A DNA stretch of 64,000 nt from Haliclona indistincta. Taxonomy: Eukaryota > Porifera > Demospongiae > Haplosclerida > Chalinidae. The translations under genes and the position numbers were made by a program. The stretch is from the NCBI GenBank assembly GCA_964017065.1, contig OZ024786.1, positions 12,024,502 to 12,088,501 of the forward strand. The letters are read 5' to 3'. This document shows positions 1 to 20,700 of this stretch, piece by piece (within the stretch, counting starts at the first letter, position 1; every line of letters starts with the position of its first letter). Below the pieces are notes generated by a model. That model saw only the letters and a list, made by a program, of their open reading frames with translations, searched no databases and was not told where the DNA came from.

Positions 1-45
1 CTCATTCATTCATTCATTCATTCACTCATGTTTTTACTATTATAG

Positions 46-10101
<10,056 letters not shown>

Positions 10102-10213
10102 CTCTAGCTACAAACTCTTGAGCTATTTTACTATTCTTTACTGCTTCGTACACATAAATAGATTCTGAACTTTGCTTTTAAGTATGCTGTATAACTTAAC
10201 TCATTGTAAAAGT

Positions 10214-10219
10214 AATAAA
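10214..10219 (+). terminator. Poly(A) signal of the SRCR receptor gene
   Basis: AATAAA hexamer 113 bp after the stop codon, followed by AT-rich sequence. Position and strand fit the end of the transcript. Confidence 0.6.
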
Positions 10220-11656
10220 GATTTTATAATAGAGTAATAATAATTATATAGGTGTGTGATAAACTGTCATAAAGTTAAAGTCTATTTGCTAGGTTCTGTC
10301 TCAGTCATCACGAGGTCGATTGGGGTGGATGCTGATCTGACAGAATGACTGCACGAGCTCTTCATAGTAAACATTGCATGGAAGATCGTAGAAGGCTGTA
10401 GGTGATCTTGCATCTGAGCCAGTGAAGGGTCAGACCATAGTAGGACTGATCTCATTTGTCTGCAAGGAGAGCTGCCTGTGTAACCGTTATTTAGACAGCA
10501 CATCTGTAAAAATTTACAACTTGGATAACATGATAATAAACTTTTCTAGACCATGCAGCAGGAGACGAAATCTAGTAGACAGCATGAATAGACCGACAGT
10601 TTGTTTCCAGCATGTAAGTAAGCTAAAAAATTGTTGCCATGCAAATAGATGTGCCGCCATATTTCTGCTTCTATCAACAATAAAGCAGGCTATTTATGAT
10701 TTTTATCATTGTCACAAATAACAGTGAAGTCATTATTCTGATCAGAAACATGCACTATTATGGCTTTGTGTAGTACACGCAACCTTAGTTAAAGGTGTGG
10801 TATGGTTATTAACTCTACATTCATAACCACCTACAGTCTTGTCCGGCACTTGGCAGTCACTGCTAGCTGATAGATGCTGACGGAAAGGACTACATGATTA
10901 TTATTCTATACAAAGATCATTGTACTTTACTAATACACATGATTGACATAAGTGTACCATACATGCATGTCATGCATCACGACCCTAAGCACATCAATTT
11001 ATTACATAATTTTTATAATACTATTCGTAAAAAACTGAATACCATACACAATGTAAAGGCTTAGTTGCTAAGTAACAAATCAAATTGATGACAAAGCATG
11101 GGCAGTTTCTCCAGTAACTTTTCCTTAGAGAGCAGCTATCTCTAGTTGCAAATGCTGTTCTTATTGCAACATAGTCTGCTGCGAAGCATTTTTCTCTTTC
11201 AGTTGGTGAATTTTCCTGAAGAAGTGGACAAGCAGAGTCTAATAGTTAGCTTCCTAGATGCCTTATAGACATGGATCAGGCTAGCGGTATACATCTTCAC
11301 GGGCTATAGTTGATAGTTATCTGCATGCATGTAAGTAGATCACTTTATCTGACACACCTATAAAATTAATAATGATATTGTTGATGTCTGCTCAGCTATC
11401 AGAACCCAGCAGTATAATTATTCATGAACGAACCGGTGATATTCATTGCTCACGGTCACAGCCCACACGAAGACGTTTTTATTCATTGCATGTTTTGTAG
11501 ATGTTCAAACTAGCCCCACCCTATAGAGTGGGAGTTCTTCGAGTCATTGCACGTGCACATGAATTTTGCGTCACTTGGATAGCGCCCGTTTGCTGCACAA
11601 CCAGCTAAGAGCTTCTCTGTCTAACAGACTGGACGCATAGCGAGTTGCAGCGCGCA
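10220..11656. other. Intergenic spacer between the two SRCR genes
   Basis: About 1.4 kb of AT-rich sequence with no convincing coding region, repeat array or RNA gene. The promoter of the second SRCR gene must lie in its right part; I see no clear TATA element there. Confidence 0.5.
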
Positions 11657-14226
11657 ATGACGTCACTCGTCCGGAGACGAACAATGCAGTTTGCAAGTCT
11701 AATGCTTGTTTATCTTTTGTTGAGAGAAGCAGCAAGTCAAAGTATGTGTATAGACATGTACAGTTAGGATGCTGTTTATCTGTGCGTTCTCTAGGCGGTA
11801 TGACGAGCGTGCCTTGTTTTGAGCAAGGAAGCACTCGACTAGTGGGCGGGGCTGGAAACCATACCGGTAGAGTAGAGGTGTGCTTTGGAGGCGAGTGGAC
11901 ACAAATATGCGAACAGAACTGGAGCGTGCGAGACGCTGAAGTAGTGTGCCGTCAACTGGGTTACACCACACTAGGTGAGTAGACCTGTCTAGTCATTCAT
12001 AAGCTGAACAATCTGTAAAATAAAAGGTTATAAACCTGCATGTGTTGAGCAAGCTTAGTCAACCAGTTTGAAAACCTATTGGGCTTCACACTAAAGTAAA
12101 GTAAAAAGTTCTGGTTATTGGAGTGTCGCAGTAGTTTACTGAGAGTTGTTAGAACCTTAGCTACTGGACTACAGTGGAACCCTATAAGGCGGACACCATT
12201 GGGAACAACAAAGTCATCCATTATAGAAAAGGCGTCCTCTGGTCAGGGGTTTATTATACATTAAGCGGGGATTCAGTAAGTGTCCATTATAGAGCGATGA
12301 AGGGTGTCCTCTAAGAGGGGTTCCACTGTACAGCCCCTTTAGGTGATCATTTCCTATTTCTCTCAGGTGCTCAAGCTTATGGCAAGTCTCTGTTTGGTAG
12401 TGGTACCAGTGACAATGCATTCACTAACTTCCAATGCTCTGGATCGGAAACAAGTGTCTACGACTGTGACAAAAACATGACCAACGGTTGTGCAATCGAT
12501 GAACACGCTGGAGTGGTTTGTCAGGCAAGACCGACTGGACGCTGTGAAGCTGCTGGTCACAAGTCTTGCTGCCTCTTAGGAAGTTGTCTAGGCAGTGGAC
12601 AACCTGATTGTTACTGTGATGTAACATGTCTTGATTTCAACGACTGTTGTGACGATTTTGAAGATATCTGTCCGCAACCAGGTGAGATTGTGTGAGCTCC
12701 AAGCCTCTAATGCTTGACAAAATATTGTGAGCATAGTGTGGAGATGTATACTGCAGCATATTGAATCACTGAACCTTATACTGTGTTCAAAAAAATTAGA
12801 AAAGTGTTGGCATATAAAAAATTCAATTCTAGTGCTGCATATCATGTTAATTATTTGACTATAGATTTGAATGACATGTGTGCTCTTTTGTTTCTCAGGT
12901 CCTGATGAGTGCACTAATGATGAGGTGCAGTTGGTGGGTGGGGCTACAACTGACGAGGGCAGTGTGGAGGTTTGCGTCAGCGGTCAGTGGTCGGCAATAT
13001 GTGATGACCTGTGGTCCAAAGAAGACGCTGAAGTAGTCTGCAAACAACTTGGACACAATCCAATAGGTAAATAAATAAACCACCTTGGCTACAAATTTTA
13101 AAAAACTTTGTTAGCTTCCATTACAAATTTTTTAATGATCAGATACAGATACGTTCTATTTTGATAAATTTTGATAGCTTCCATGAAATTTTTTTATGAT
13201 CAGTTACAGATAATAATAATTATTTATAATTATTCTGGTTAAGTTATTTCGAATAATAAAAATTAATTATGCTGTTGCTTTTTAGATGCAAGAGCACACG
13301 TTGGAGCCACTTTTGGTCAAGGCAACACATCCATACTATTGTCCAGTTTCCAGTGCAATGGGTCTGAGGCTAACCTCACCTCTTGTGCCTACACGAGTAT
13401 GTCTGTCGACTGTGGTCATCAGAGAGAAGCTGGGATCACTTGTGCTAGCTGTTTGAACGGCAATGTCCGACTAGCTAATGGCGATAGCTTGATGGGACAG
13501 GTTGAGGTGTGTGGTAACCAGCAATGGAACACAATATGTGACAGCATGTTCAGTGATGAGGCAGCTGGAGTGGTATGTAGACAACTAGGACATTCTCAGT
13601 TTGGTGAGTCTGTTATGTCTTGTGCTGTGCAATTGGTTATGTTCAGTTGTATTGGTATAGTCGGTATTTTTATCGAAAATGTTTACTAAAAATTATTGCA
13701 TATTGAAAATTTTAGTGCGTGTGCCGAAGCATAAAAGCGCCAGTCATAATAAATTAAGGAGCATAAAATTTTACTTGCAAAAAAATAATTGCAAAGTGAA
13801 ATTACGATTTGTATCTTAATCTCGATTTTTTTTTCCAAAATAATTTTATAGGTCAAGTTATCTCTGGCAATGGTTTGTCTTTGTCTCGCTATCCACCGCT
13901 CTCTATCAACGTGCGATGTGATGGCAACGAAACCATGATCACAGAATGCTCTTTGGAACTAGACACAGAACCTGGTAATTGCACGAGCAACGAAACAGAT
14001 TTCATCGCATCCGTGCAGTGTGCTAATCCTGGGGATTGTGAGAAAGCTGGCTTGATCCACTGCTGTACTGAAAATTGCAAGACTGGATCGTGTTACTGTG
14101 ATTCAGCTTGCTCTATATTTGGTGACTGCTGCAGTGATACGAGTGTGGTTTGCTCTGGTAAGCTTGTATAAAAACACATGTCTGTATGTGTGCATACATA
14201 AATGCGTATGAATTTGCGAGCGTGTG

Positions 14227-14303
<77 letters not shown>

Positions 14304-14415
14304 CTTGTATGTGAATTAAGTTTTTTTAGAAGCTTAAGGACAGCGTATATTTAGAGTGACTACCTTGAAAAATTCTGATTTATTGCTATAGAGACTAGTT
14401 GTACTATGGGCAATG
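11657..14415 (+). CDS. SRCR / somatomedin-B-like secreted or membrane protein, 3'-truncated by an assembly gap
   Basis: Second SRCR gene in the same orientation. Exons: 11657-11741 (signal peptide), 11795-11974, 12367-12681, 12899-13066, 13286-13603, 13852-14157, and the start of another at 14392. The start is the ATG at 11657 (MTSLVRRRTM, then a hydrophobic core and EAASQ); an in-frame ATG at 11684 is an alternative. Domain order: SRCR, SMB-like, SRCR, SRCR, SMB-like, then the beginning of another module (TSCTMGN). All introns are phase 1. SMB-like modules carry paired cysteines (SCC, CYCD, DCC). Unlike the first gene, some module borders lie inside exons: 12367-12681 fuses an SRCR second half to SMB 1, and 13286-13603 fuses one SRCR second half to the next first half. 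All three SRCR domains keep the C2-C7 pair. The gene runs into 23 Ns and is not recoverable beyond. Confidence 0.83.
12170..12330. mobile_element. MITE with inverted termini in an intron
   Basis: 161-bp segment with terminal inverted repeats TACAGTGGAACCC and GGGGTTCCACTGTA, ending in TA dinucleotides, in the intron of the first SRCR domain of gene 2. The termini and TA ends suggest a Tc1/mariner-pogo type non-autonomous element; no transposase is present. Confidence 0.65.
12546..12681 (+). CDS. Somatomedin-B-like module 1
   Basis: Within exon 12367-12681, directly after the SRCR end (VVCQARPTG). Cysteine pattern: C, CC, C, C, YCD..C, then F.DCC.DF...C, ten cysteines in about 43 residues. 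The CYCDxxC and DCCxD signatures are those of SMB-like domains, which bind extracellular partners such as protease inhibitors and integrins in vertebrates; the ligand here is unknown. Confidence 0.75.
14034..14157 (+). CDS. Somatomedin-B-like module 2
   Basis: Within exon 13852-14157 after the third SRCR domain. Same plan as the first module (DCEKAG, HCC, CYCDSAC, GDCCSD, VVC) but one loop is shorter. Its exon ends in phase 1, and the next exon begins TSC, the usual start of an SRCR domain in this locus. Confidence 0.75.
14221..14300 (+). repeat. TG dinucleotide microsatellite
   Basis: About 75-80 bp of TG repeat in the last intron before the assembly gap. Confidence 0.9.
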
Positions 14416-14438
14416 NNNNNNNNNNNNNNNNNNNNNNN
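14416..14438. other. Assembly gap (23 N)
   Basis: Run of N immediately after the first 24 bases of an SRCR exon. Sequence to the right is repetitive and unrelated to the expected remainder of that exon, so the true missing length is unknown and probably much larger. Confidence 0.97.
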
Positions 14439-14514
14439 GTACACATTTGCCTCTCACCACGCCCCTCGAACAATTATTATTGTAGCTCAGGAAGCTCTAA
14501 GATCAAAGGCACCG

Positions 14515-14660
14515 CTAGTGGAATATATCCCATACCACTGCGGATTTCAGGGCAATACTTATATCCCATACCACTGCGGATTTCGTGCCCAGGAAGTCAC
14601 GCTCACTTCCTGGGGAATATATATGTCCTCCAGGAAGTCAGCTGACTTCAAAAAGTTACC
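14515..14660. repeat. Short direct and hairpin repeats
   Basis: Two direct copies of a unit containing ATCCCATACCACTGCGGATT (about 14,526 and 14,563), followed by AGGAAGTCA hairpins. Related in sequence to the palindromic element at 15,245-15,368. No gene seen from 14,439 to 15,244. Confidence 0.55.
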
Positions 14661-15244
14661 TCCCACTTACCCCTCCGTACGAAAGGAGGAGAGGCTGGCT
14701 TCACAGAGAGTGAAGCCGAAGTTGCCTTTGAAGAGATTGCGGCGATTTTATAGCACTAAAGTTTCATGACACTTGTGTGACTCAAATAGTGCGAAAAAAT
14801 GGCGTCTTGAACTTGTGGACAACAAAATAAACCAGCCATAATCATGTAAAGGGAACTATTTGCAGCATCTAAAAGCACGACTAAGTTTGGAGCATCAACC
14901 AAGCTCGTCGGGAGGGCCAAGCTCAAGCTTAGCAAAGAACGCGTTACTCGAGACAAACGCCGGGACCGCGGTTCGACAGTGACGAACGACGCCGGTCACG
15001 GAATGGCTGGGCAAACTACTGCAACCTAGGTTTGTTAAGCTGCAAAGGCTACATAACTAAACTGCAGGACCCACACGTATGCCTCAGCGAGGCTTACCGT
15101 ACGTTGCTGTCAGTTCTTCGGGCGGTCAACCAATGATCACTCGCGTACTCGACAAAGTTGGCTTATTCAGGTTAGTAAACGAACGAAAGTGTGCAGAAAG
15201 CCAGTCTTGCTGTTGGATCTTAGAGCTTTCTGAGCTACAAAATA

Positions 15245-15368
15245 GTTAACCCATGGGTTCCTCGGCAGTATGGAATATATACCCTCGGCGGTTTATAATT
15301 ATACCGCCCTCGGGCGGTATAACCAGCCTCGGGTATATCCCATACCGCCTCGGAACCCATGGGTTAAC
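15245..15368. mobile_element. Foldback (palindromic) repeat
   Basis: About 124 bp imperfect palindrome whose arms begin with GTTAACCCATGGGTTCC and end with its complement, with GGCGGTATA motifs near the centre. Partial relatives lie at about 15,985-16,025 and 16,695-16,746. Confidence 0.6.
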
Positions 15369-15732
15369 CTATACTTGTAGCATGGGAAATACGAGTATTT
15401 TCTAGGAAGTGACGTCACATAGCAACACCGTGATAGTAGCGGATGAAGCCGCATTTTCACAGGCCACAGCATTACATGCTGTTCAGTTGCGAAGACTTCA
15501 AGCCGCGGGTTTACCGATACAGCTACAGCGCTGTGTTGTATCGTGAAACAACTCGGCACAGTTGAGGTATTCAACCCCTTACAAAGACGAAGCAACAGAA
15601 TCCTCCAACGGAGATCAGCTGAAAAGGCTTTTGGCATCTTCACTACACTATAACTACATGTAGGTATTCTAGAGATTTTATCACGTGATACGCCATAAAG
15701 GCATCACGTGACTAAGATGACAATCGCTAATT

Positions 15733-15910
15733 TACAAGCGAAGATCTTGCATAATGGAAGCGAAAGCGGAAGTACGTATGACGTTTTCCAATCAAACGCA
15801 GGGAAGCGTCACTAACTGAAGCTGTGCACGTGACGAAAAGTGAATTAGATTGGCCAGCGTCACACTTTCGCTTTCGCTTCCGTTATGCAAGATTTTCGCA
15901 AACAACTGTA
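15733..15910. mobile_element. MITE family M1, copy 1
   Basis: Inverted-repeat element with arms containing GAAGATCTTGCATAA and GGAAGCGAAAGCGGAAGT, about 178 bp, ending in CAACTGTA. A second copy of the same family is at 27,455-27,632. No coding capacity. Left terminus is degraded relative to copy 2. Confidence 0.7.
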
Positions 15911-16162
15911 GATGCTGCAACGTTCCTAACAACAGTGCAACCACAAGAGTAGCATCATTCTCGAGCTTCATGGGCTACAAAACGGCTAACCCATGGCACC
16001 TCGGCGGTACGCGTTATAACCTCTATTAATTTTTTTTAACACGTGCTCTTAACAGTGATAAGACAGGTACATGATGTAACGAGTAGGCAAAAATAAAATA
16101 TAAAAAATAAACATTTAAGTAGGACCAAATTCAGATTTTGTAGAGCAAAATATTAAAGCAGT

Positions 16163-16615
16163 TTAACCGGATCCATTGCCCTCTACAATGGCTAAAGTTA
16201 GGGTATCTGTCTTTAGGTTAAAGGGCTTAGATTTTGAGGATCTGGTTCCTTGCAAGCACATGAGTGTGGAGCGCAGTAGAGCGAAACTCAGTCGGCTCCT
16301 CAGAAAACCCATTATCTGACCATAGGAAGAATCATGTTTTTCAGCGAGAAGGTTTCTGATTCTTTTCAGAGTCAAAGTAGCGGCAGGGCCTATTCCTCCA
16401 GTACATGCGAGTACAAATGGGACAAAAGTAGATTGTTCGATCTCAACAACTCGTTGCTCATATTTCCTTCTCTTCTCATTCTCATGTCTTTGGTAGCTTG
16501 ATTGGATGCAGGGGGGTTGATTCGAGGGAGCGTAGGGGTTGAACACCCGCACATCAAAAAATGTTCGCTCAAATCTGCCCCCCAGATACCACTGGCGGCA
16601 ACATCAAGTCTAGCA
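16163..16615 (-). pseudogene. Retroelement C-terminal domain fragment, frameshifted
   Basis: On the - strand the reading frame contains FFDVRVFNPYAPSN, then a KRRKYEQRVVEIE segment, TFVPFV, a GGIGPAAT segment and LSFALLRSTLMC. I recognise this layout from the region downstream of reverse transcriptase in retroelements common in cnidarian and sponge genomes (probably a PD-(D/E)XK-like nuclease region). The N-terminal part (RLDVAASGIW) is in a different frame from GGRFERTFF, so one frameshift is visible, and upstream RT sequence is missing. A dead fragment. Confidence 0.55.
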
Positions 16616-16844
16616 TGCTTAATTAATTAATGGTTAATTTTACTGCTCCATCTGTGGATCCTGATTTTACTGCCCTGGAGCGCTTCGCGCCCCCGGGCGA
16701 TAAGATTAACCCCCTCGGTTATATCGCGTACCGCCTCTTGGGTTAACCACTTAAAACGCCGTTGCGAGTGCAATACGGGAAACCGTTGCCATGGCAATCA
16801 CGTGATAACTATGGACAACTGAACCCAAAACCTTAAAAACCTTC

Positions 16845-17010
16845 TCCTAACTGCACAAAGTCAGAAGGGTCGTCCTAAAACCTAAGGATCGTCGGGAGGG
16901 TCGTCCTAAACAGGGCTACCGGCCCTAACTAAGGATCGTCGAGCAATTAGCTAACAACTTAAGTTTTCTGACAACAAATTTTAAAAACATTCATACAGCG
17001 AGAATCGAAT
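16845..17010 (-). repeat. SINE-like repeat fragment
   Basis: Shares CCTTCTCCTAACTG.GCAAAGTC and CTAAGGATCGTCG motifs with the segments at 32,690-33,190 and 46,985-47,300, and ends with a B-box-like GAGAATCGAATCC on the complement. A tRNA-derived SINE relative truncated by the neighbouring duplication is likely. Confidence 0.45.
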
Positions 17011-17126
17011 CCTGAAAAGCAGCAGTTACTATCTCTGTTGTTACTAGTTACTCAGCAGTTACTACTATAGCTACTAGCAGTTACTATTTAAAAATTTTAA
17101 AACATTCATACAGCGAGAATCGAACC

Positions 17127-17365
17127 CTGAAAAGCAGCAGTTACTATCTCTGTTTGTTTGTGTGTCATTGCCTTTTTTGTTACCATGGTAAGTCACTTGA
17201 TGCAGAAATTTAATTTGAAGTGGATTAAGAAAAGGCTAGGGTTTAGAAACCGACCAGAGTGTATTTCTAAGCCTCAGGTGGATGAGGATGATACTGTAGA
17301 CACACCGTTAATTAGGTTCTATTGTGTACGGCACTCGTAGAGGAGAGCATCAGTTTGACTGCATT
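17127..17365 (+). pseudogene. Inverted 3'-end fragment of receptor gene A
   Basis: Matches the complement of 17,815-18,045 closely and encodes, on the + strand, the last membrane helix and tail (MVSHLMQKFNLKW, LGFRNRPECIS, VDEDDTVDTPL) before a small deletion breaks frame; RRGEHQF follows in another frame. It faces the 3' end of gene A as an inverted duplicate. Part of its left edge is itself present twice (about 16,978-17,040 and 17,096-17,155). Confidence 0.88.
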
Positions 17366-17502
17366 GTAGTAACGATTGCATTATTGCATTATGGTACAAA
17401 AACGAATGCTCGACAGTGTGGAAAATTAATTTTGTTCGAAATGTTTCAATTTTTTTCTAGATATGGTCTTTTACGTTGGAGCTTTACACAGTGAAATTTA
17501 AT

Positions 17503-17508
17503 TTTATT
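17503..17508 (-). terminator. Possible poly(A) signal of receptor gene A
   Basis: TTTATT on the + strand, AATAAA on the - strand, about 210 bp past the stop codon of gene A. Single hexamer in AT-rich sequence, so tentative. Confidence 0.35.
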
Positions 17509-17717
17509 TATCTGGACAAAATGGGTACACATGTACAAAAATTAGGTACAAATTAATGATTATTGCTTTATGCAACACTGTTACATGCATATAAAAAGTA
17601 TATAAAATGCATAGTACTGAAAAGTTAAGGTCAAACTTCAACCAAACTATGAGACCATCAAAAACATTGCTACAACTACTTATAGCTAACAAAGCGTGAG
17701 ATAGTTATTGTGTGCAG

Positions 17718-20700
17718 TCAAGAGTTTATGTTTGTGTCAAACAGTAGTGGTTCTCTTTCCAGCAAAACTGGAGAGGTAGCATCACCATCGTGAGAAGAAG
17801 GGCGAAACTCCAGTACAAACTGATGCTCTCCTCTACGAGTGCCGTACACAATTGATGGTGGAGAACCTAAAGGTGTGTCTACAGTATCATCCTCATCCAC
17901 CTGAGGCATAGAAATACACTCTGGTCGGTTTCTAAACCCTAGCCTTTTCTTCATCCACTTCAAGTTAAATTTCTGCATCAGGTGACTTACCATGGTAACA
18001 CAAAAGACAATGAGACACAAACAAACAGAGATAGTAACTGCTGCTTTTTGATAATCTTGTAATTCGAAGAAAGCAATGGACAGACTAACAATGCTCAAGA
18101 GAAACAAGTTGAGAAGATAAAAAAATTCGAGCAAGCTCAAGTAAGTATTCTTGTACACTCCATTAACAAAGAACCAAAAACCAAGATTGCCCATGCAAAC
18201 GGTAGCAATGATGCTAGCATTGATAATGGCCAGTCTTCCAGAAGTGAATGAAAATGTCAATGTGATAACAAGTCGCACCATAAGAGTCATTCCAGTCCAG
18301 AATCGAAACTTGTCTTTGTAAGGTCCTCCATAAGCATCCATTAGTGGCTTGAACTTTGCCACAGGGTTCCACCTGTGTAGTGGAATACACTTGTCACTGT
18401 ATCTCTCTAGCAGAGGAGCACACAACACTAAAACAGGATAAGCCAGTCCAATGACTAACACACCACAAGAGAAGACTACCAGAATAATATGCTTAGTACT
18501 GCCATACTCAATGTTCCCATCTACACTCCACACTGTCAGTATACTGCCATTACATGGCAGCTGAGACATGGATAGGGCATTTGTGACTGCAAGAAGAACT
18601 TTGGTATAAGACATGAGAAATAGTGTAGCTAGTGCAGGGACAGCATGAGACCCACACAACCTGCAAAGCCTCACAGACAAACGACAGCCAACAATGATAC
18701 CACCCATGAGTAGAAAAAGATAGGAAGGAAAAGCAAACTGAAGCCAAGTATTGGAATAGCTATCTAGACCATCAAACAGGCACACTTCGATACCCAGATC
18801 AAGATTCAGCCATGAGATGAACTGGCTCACTACTGGAATACTACCATTTGGGAAGAAGAATGCTTCATTGAGCTTCACCATATTTGCATAGAACAATAGT
18901 CCATTGATAGTTCCGACAGAAACACTCAAGTTGAAGAACATCAACACAGCCACTAACAATATACCAGCGAGAGCAAATATTAACAATAAGAACAGATACC
19001 AGTTAGAACAAGACCCACAGTGATTAGATCCCAGCATTATACTAAGGTGAGACTGGCATTTTCCACACAGTATACCTGTTCTATTGCCTAAACACTGACG
19101 ATCTGGTGCCATGATATCAAATGAGACATTGGATCGATTGCAGTAATCAAAAGGACAATTAGTAGTACCTGTTATGCACTGAGTGTTGTTGATGTAGCCA
19201 AACCAACTGTTGCCCGGTCTGAGAAATCTGTAAAGTGTCGTAGAAACATTACATTGGACATTATTATTTGCTAGAAATGGTTCACAGAGACACTGTCCTG
19301 CAAAATCAATAAAGCCGATCGGACAAGGTATGATGTCTACTTTAATTGATGCACCCAATCCTTGTAGTACATCCTTGACCTTGATATCAACCTGTGCTGT
19401 TGTTGAGGATGAACTTTGCAAAAGAATGTGGAATGGGAAACATTTAGTGGTTTCATTTTGGCCATAGTATCGAATAAGTTTTGCATGTGTAGCACTGACC
19501 TGTACATCACCAGGACTGGTACCACCATAGTATCCTACTGTTGCTATTGTTGTGTTGATCTCTACTCCGGAATATGTTTGCATGTGTTTGATCCGATCGG
19601 AGCAGTCAGGTAAGTTATCTTTGTTACAAAAGCAGATCATGACAGGGTCAGAAGACATAGAGGAAAGTTTATCAGTATTGCTGAATTGAAGCTGCTCTAC
19701 AAAGAAATTTGGAATATCAAAGTACCACGAGGTCTCATTGGGATGTCCAACGTTTGGCACATGAAGACCATTTTCTATCAAATTATACATATACTTCAAA
19801 CTAATATTATAGCAGCCCATTAGTTTGACATTATACATATCACTTCCTCCTTGTACTGCTTTGTTTCCTGAAAAAAATATTGAGCTAGTATTGTGAATAA
19901 AGCGCAGTGAGCATGGTAGTTTTACATAAATATGTGAAGACAATGCTGATTGGATTGCCAGAATTCCTCCGCCAAGTTTATCAGCAGTATTGTTGCTTAA
20001 GATCAACTCTCCATCAACAGTAATAAAGGAAGGTTGAGAGAGAATGATACCGGCTCCATGTGTGTGATGATTGTTTTGTATCACATTACGACCAATGAAA
20101 TATGCAGTAGTTTCAAAGAGAGCGATTCCAGTCATAGTATTGTTAGCTACAGTACAGTTTATGAATGTATTGTTTAAAGGAAACTGAGGTTTGTAAATTG
20201 AGATGACAGAATGACCACCAGTGTTGTTCGAGAATGTACAGTTTGTGAAGATATTCTCACCAGTGTATGACAAATAGAGAACTAAAGAAACAGTGTGGCT
20301 GTTCTCAATCTGGCTGTCACTCATCTGCAGCGTGCAAGTGCTATGAAGATTCGGAGATTGACAGTTGAGATGAAGACCCATTGTACGTAGATTAGTAAAT
20401 GTCATTTTGGTGTTGGAAATTATTACTTGAATATAAAACCCAGAAATGTAGACACCGCGGATAGATGGAGATAGAGTATGTTGAATAGTTGAGTTCAGCA
20501 GAGACACTGTAATATCAGCTGAAGCTCTACAATGAAAATATATTTCAGCAACGAATTTTGCCGAATTTTCCACGAAATTTGTGTTTTCAATTGTAATCAT
20601 TGAATTTGACACAACTGTAAAGTACAGTCCACCCCCATACCTATTAGCATGTCCTTGTGAAAAGTAGCATTCACTGATAGTAACAGACATGAGGCCATTA

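Noticed and set aside
10282..10721. Open frames of 73 and 99 codons after the first SRCR gene
   Set aside because: Overlapping on opposite strands, no recognised domain, no splice or start context; chance frames in the 3' spacer.
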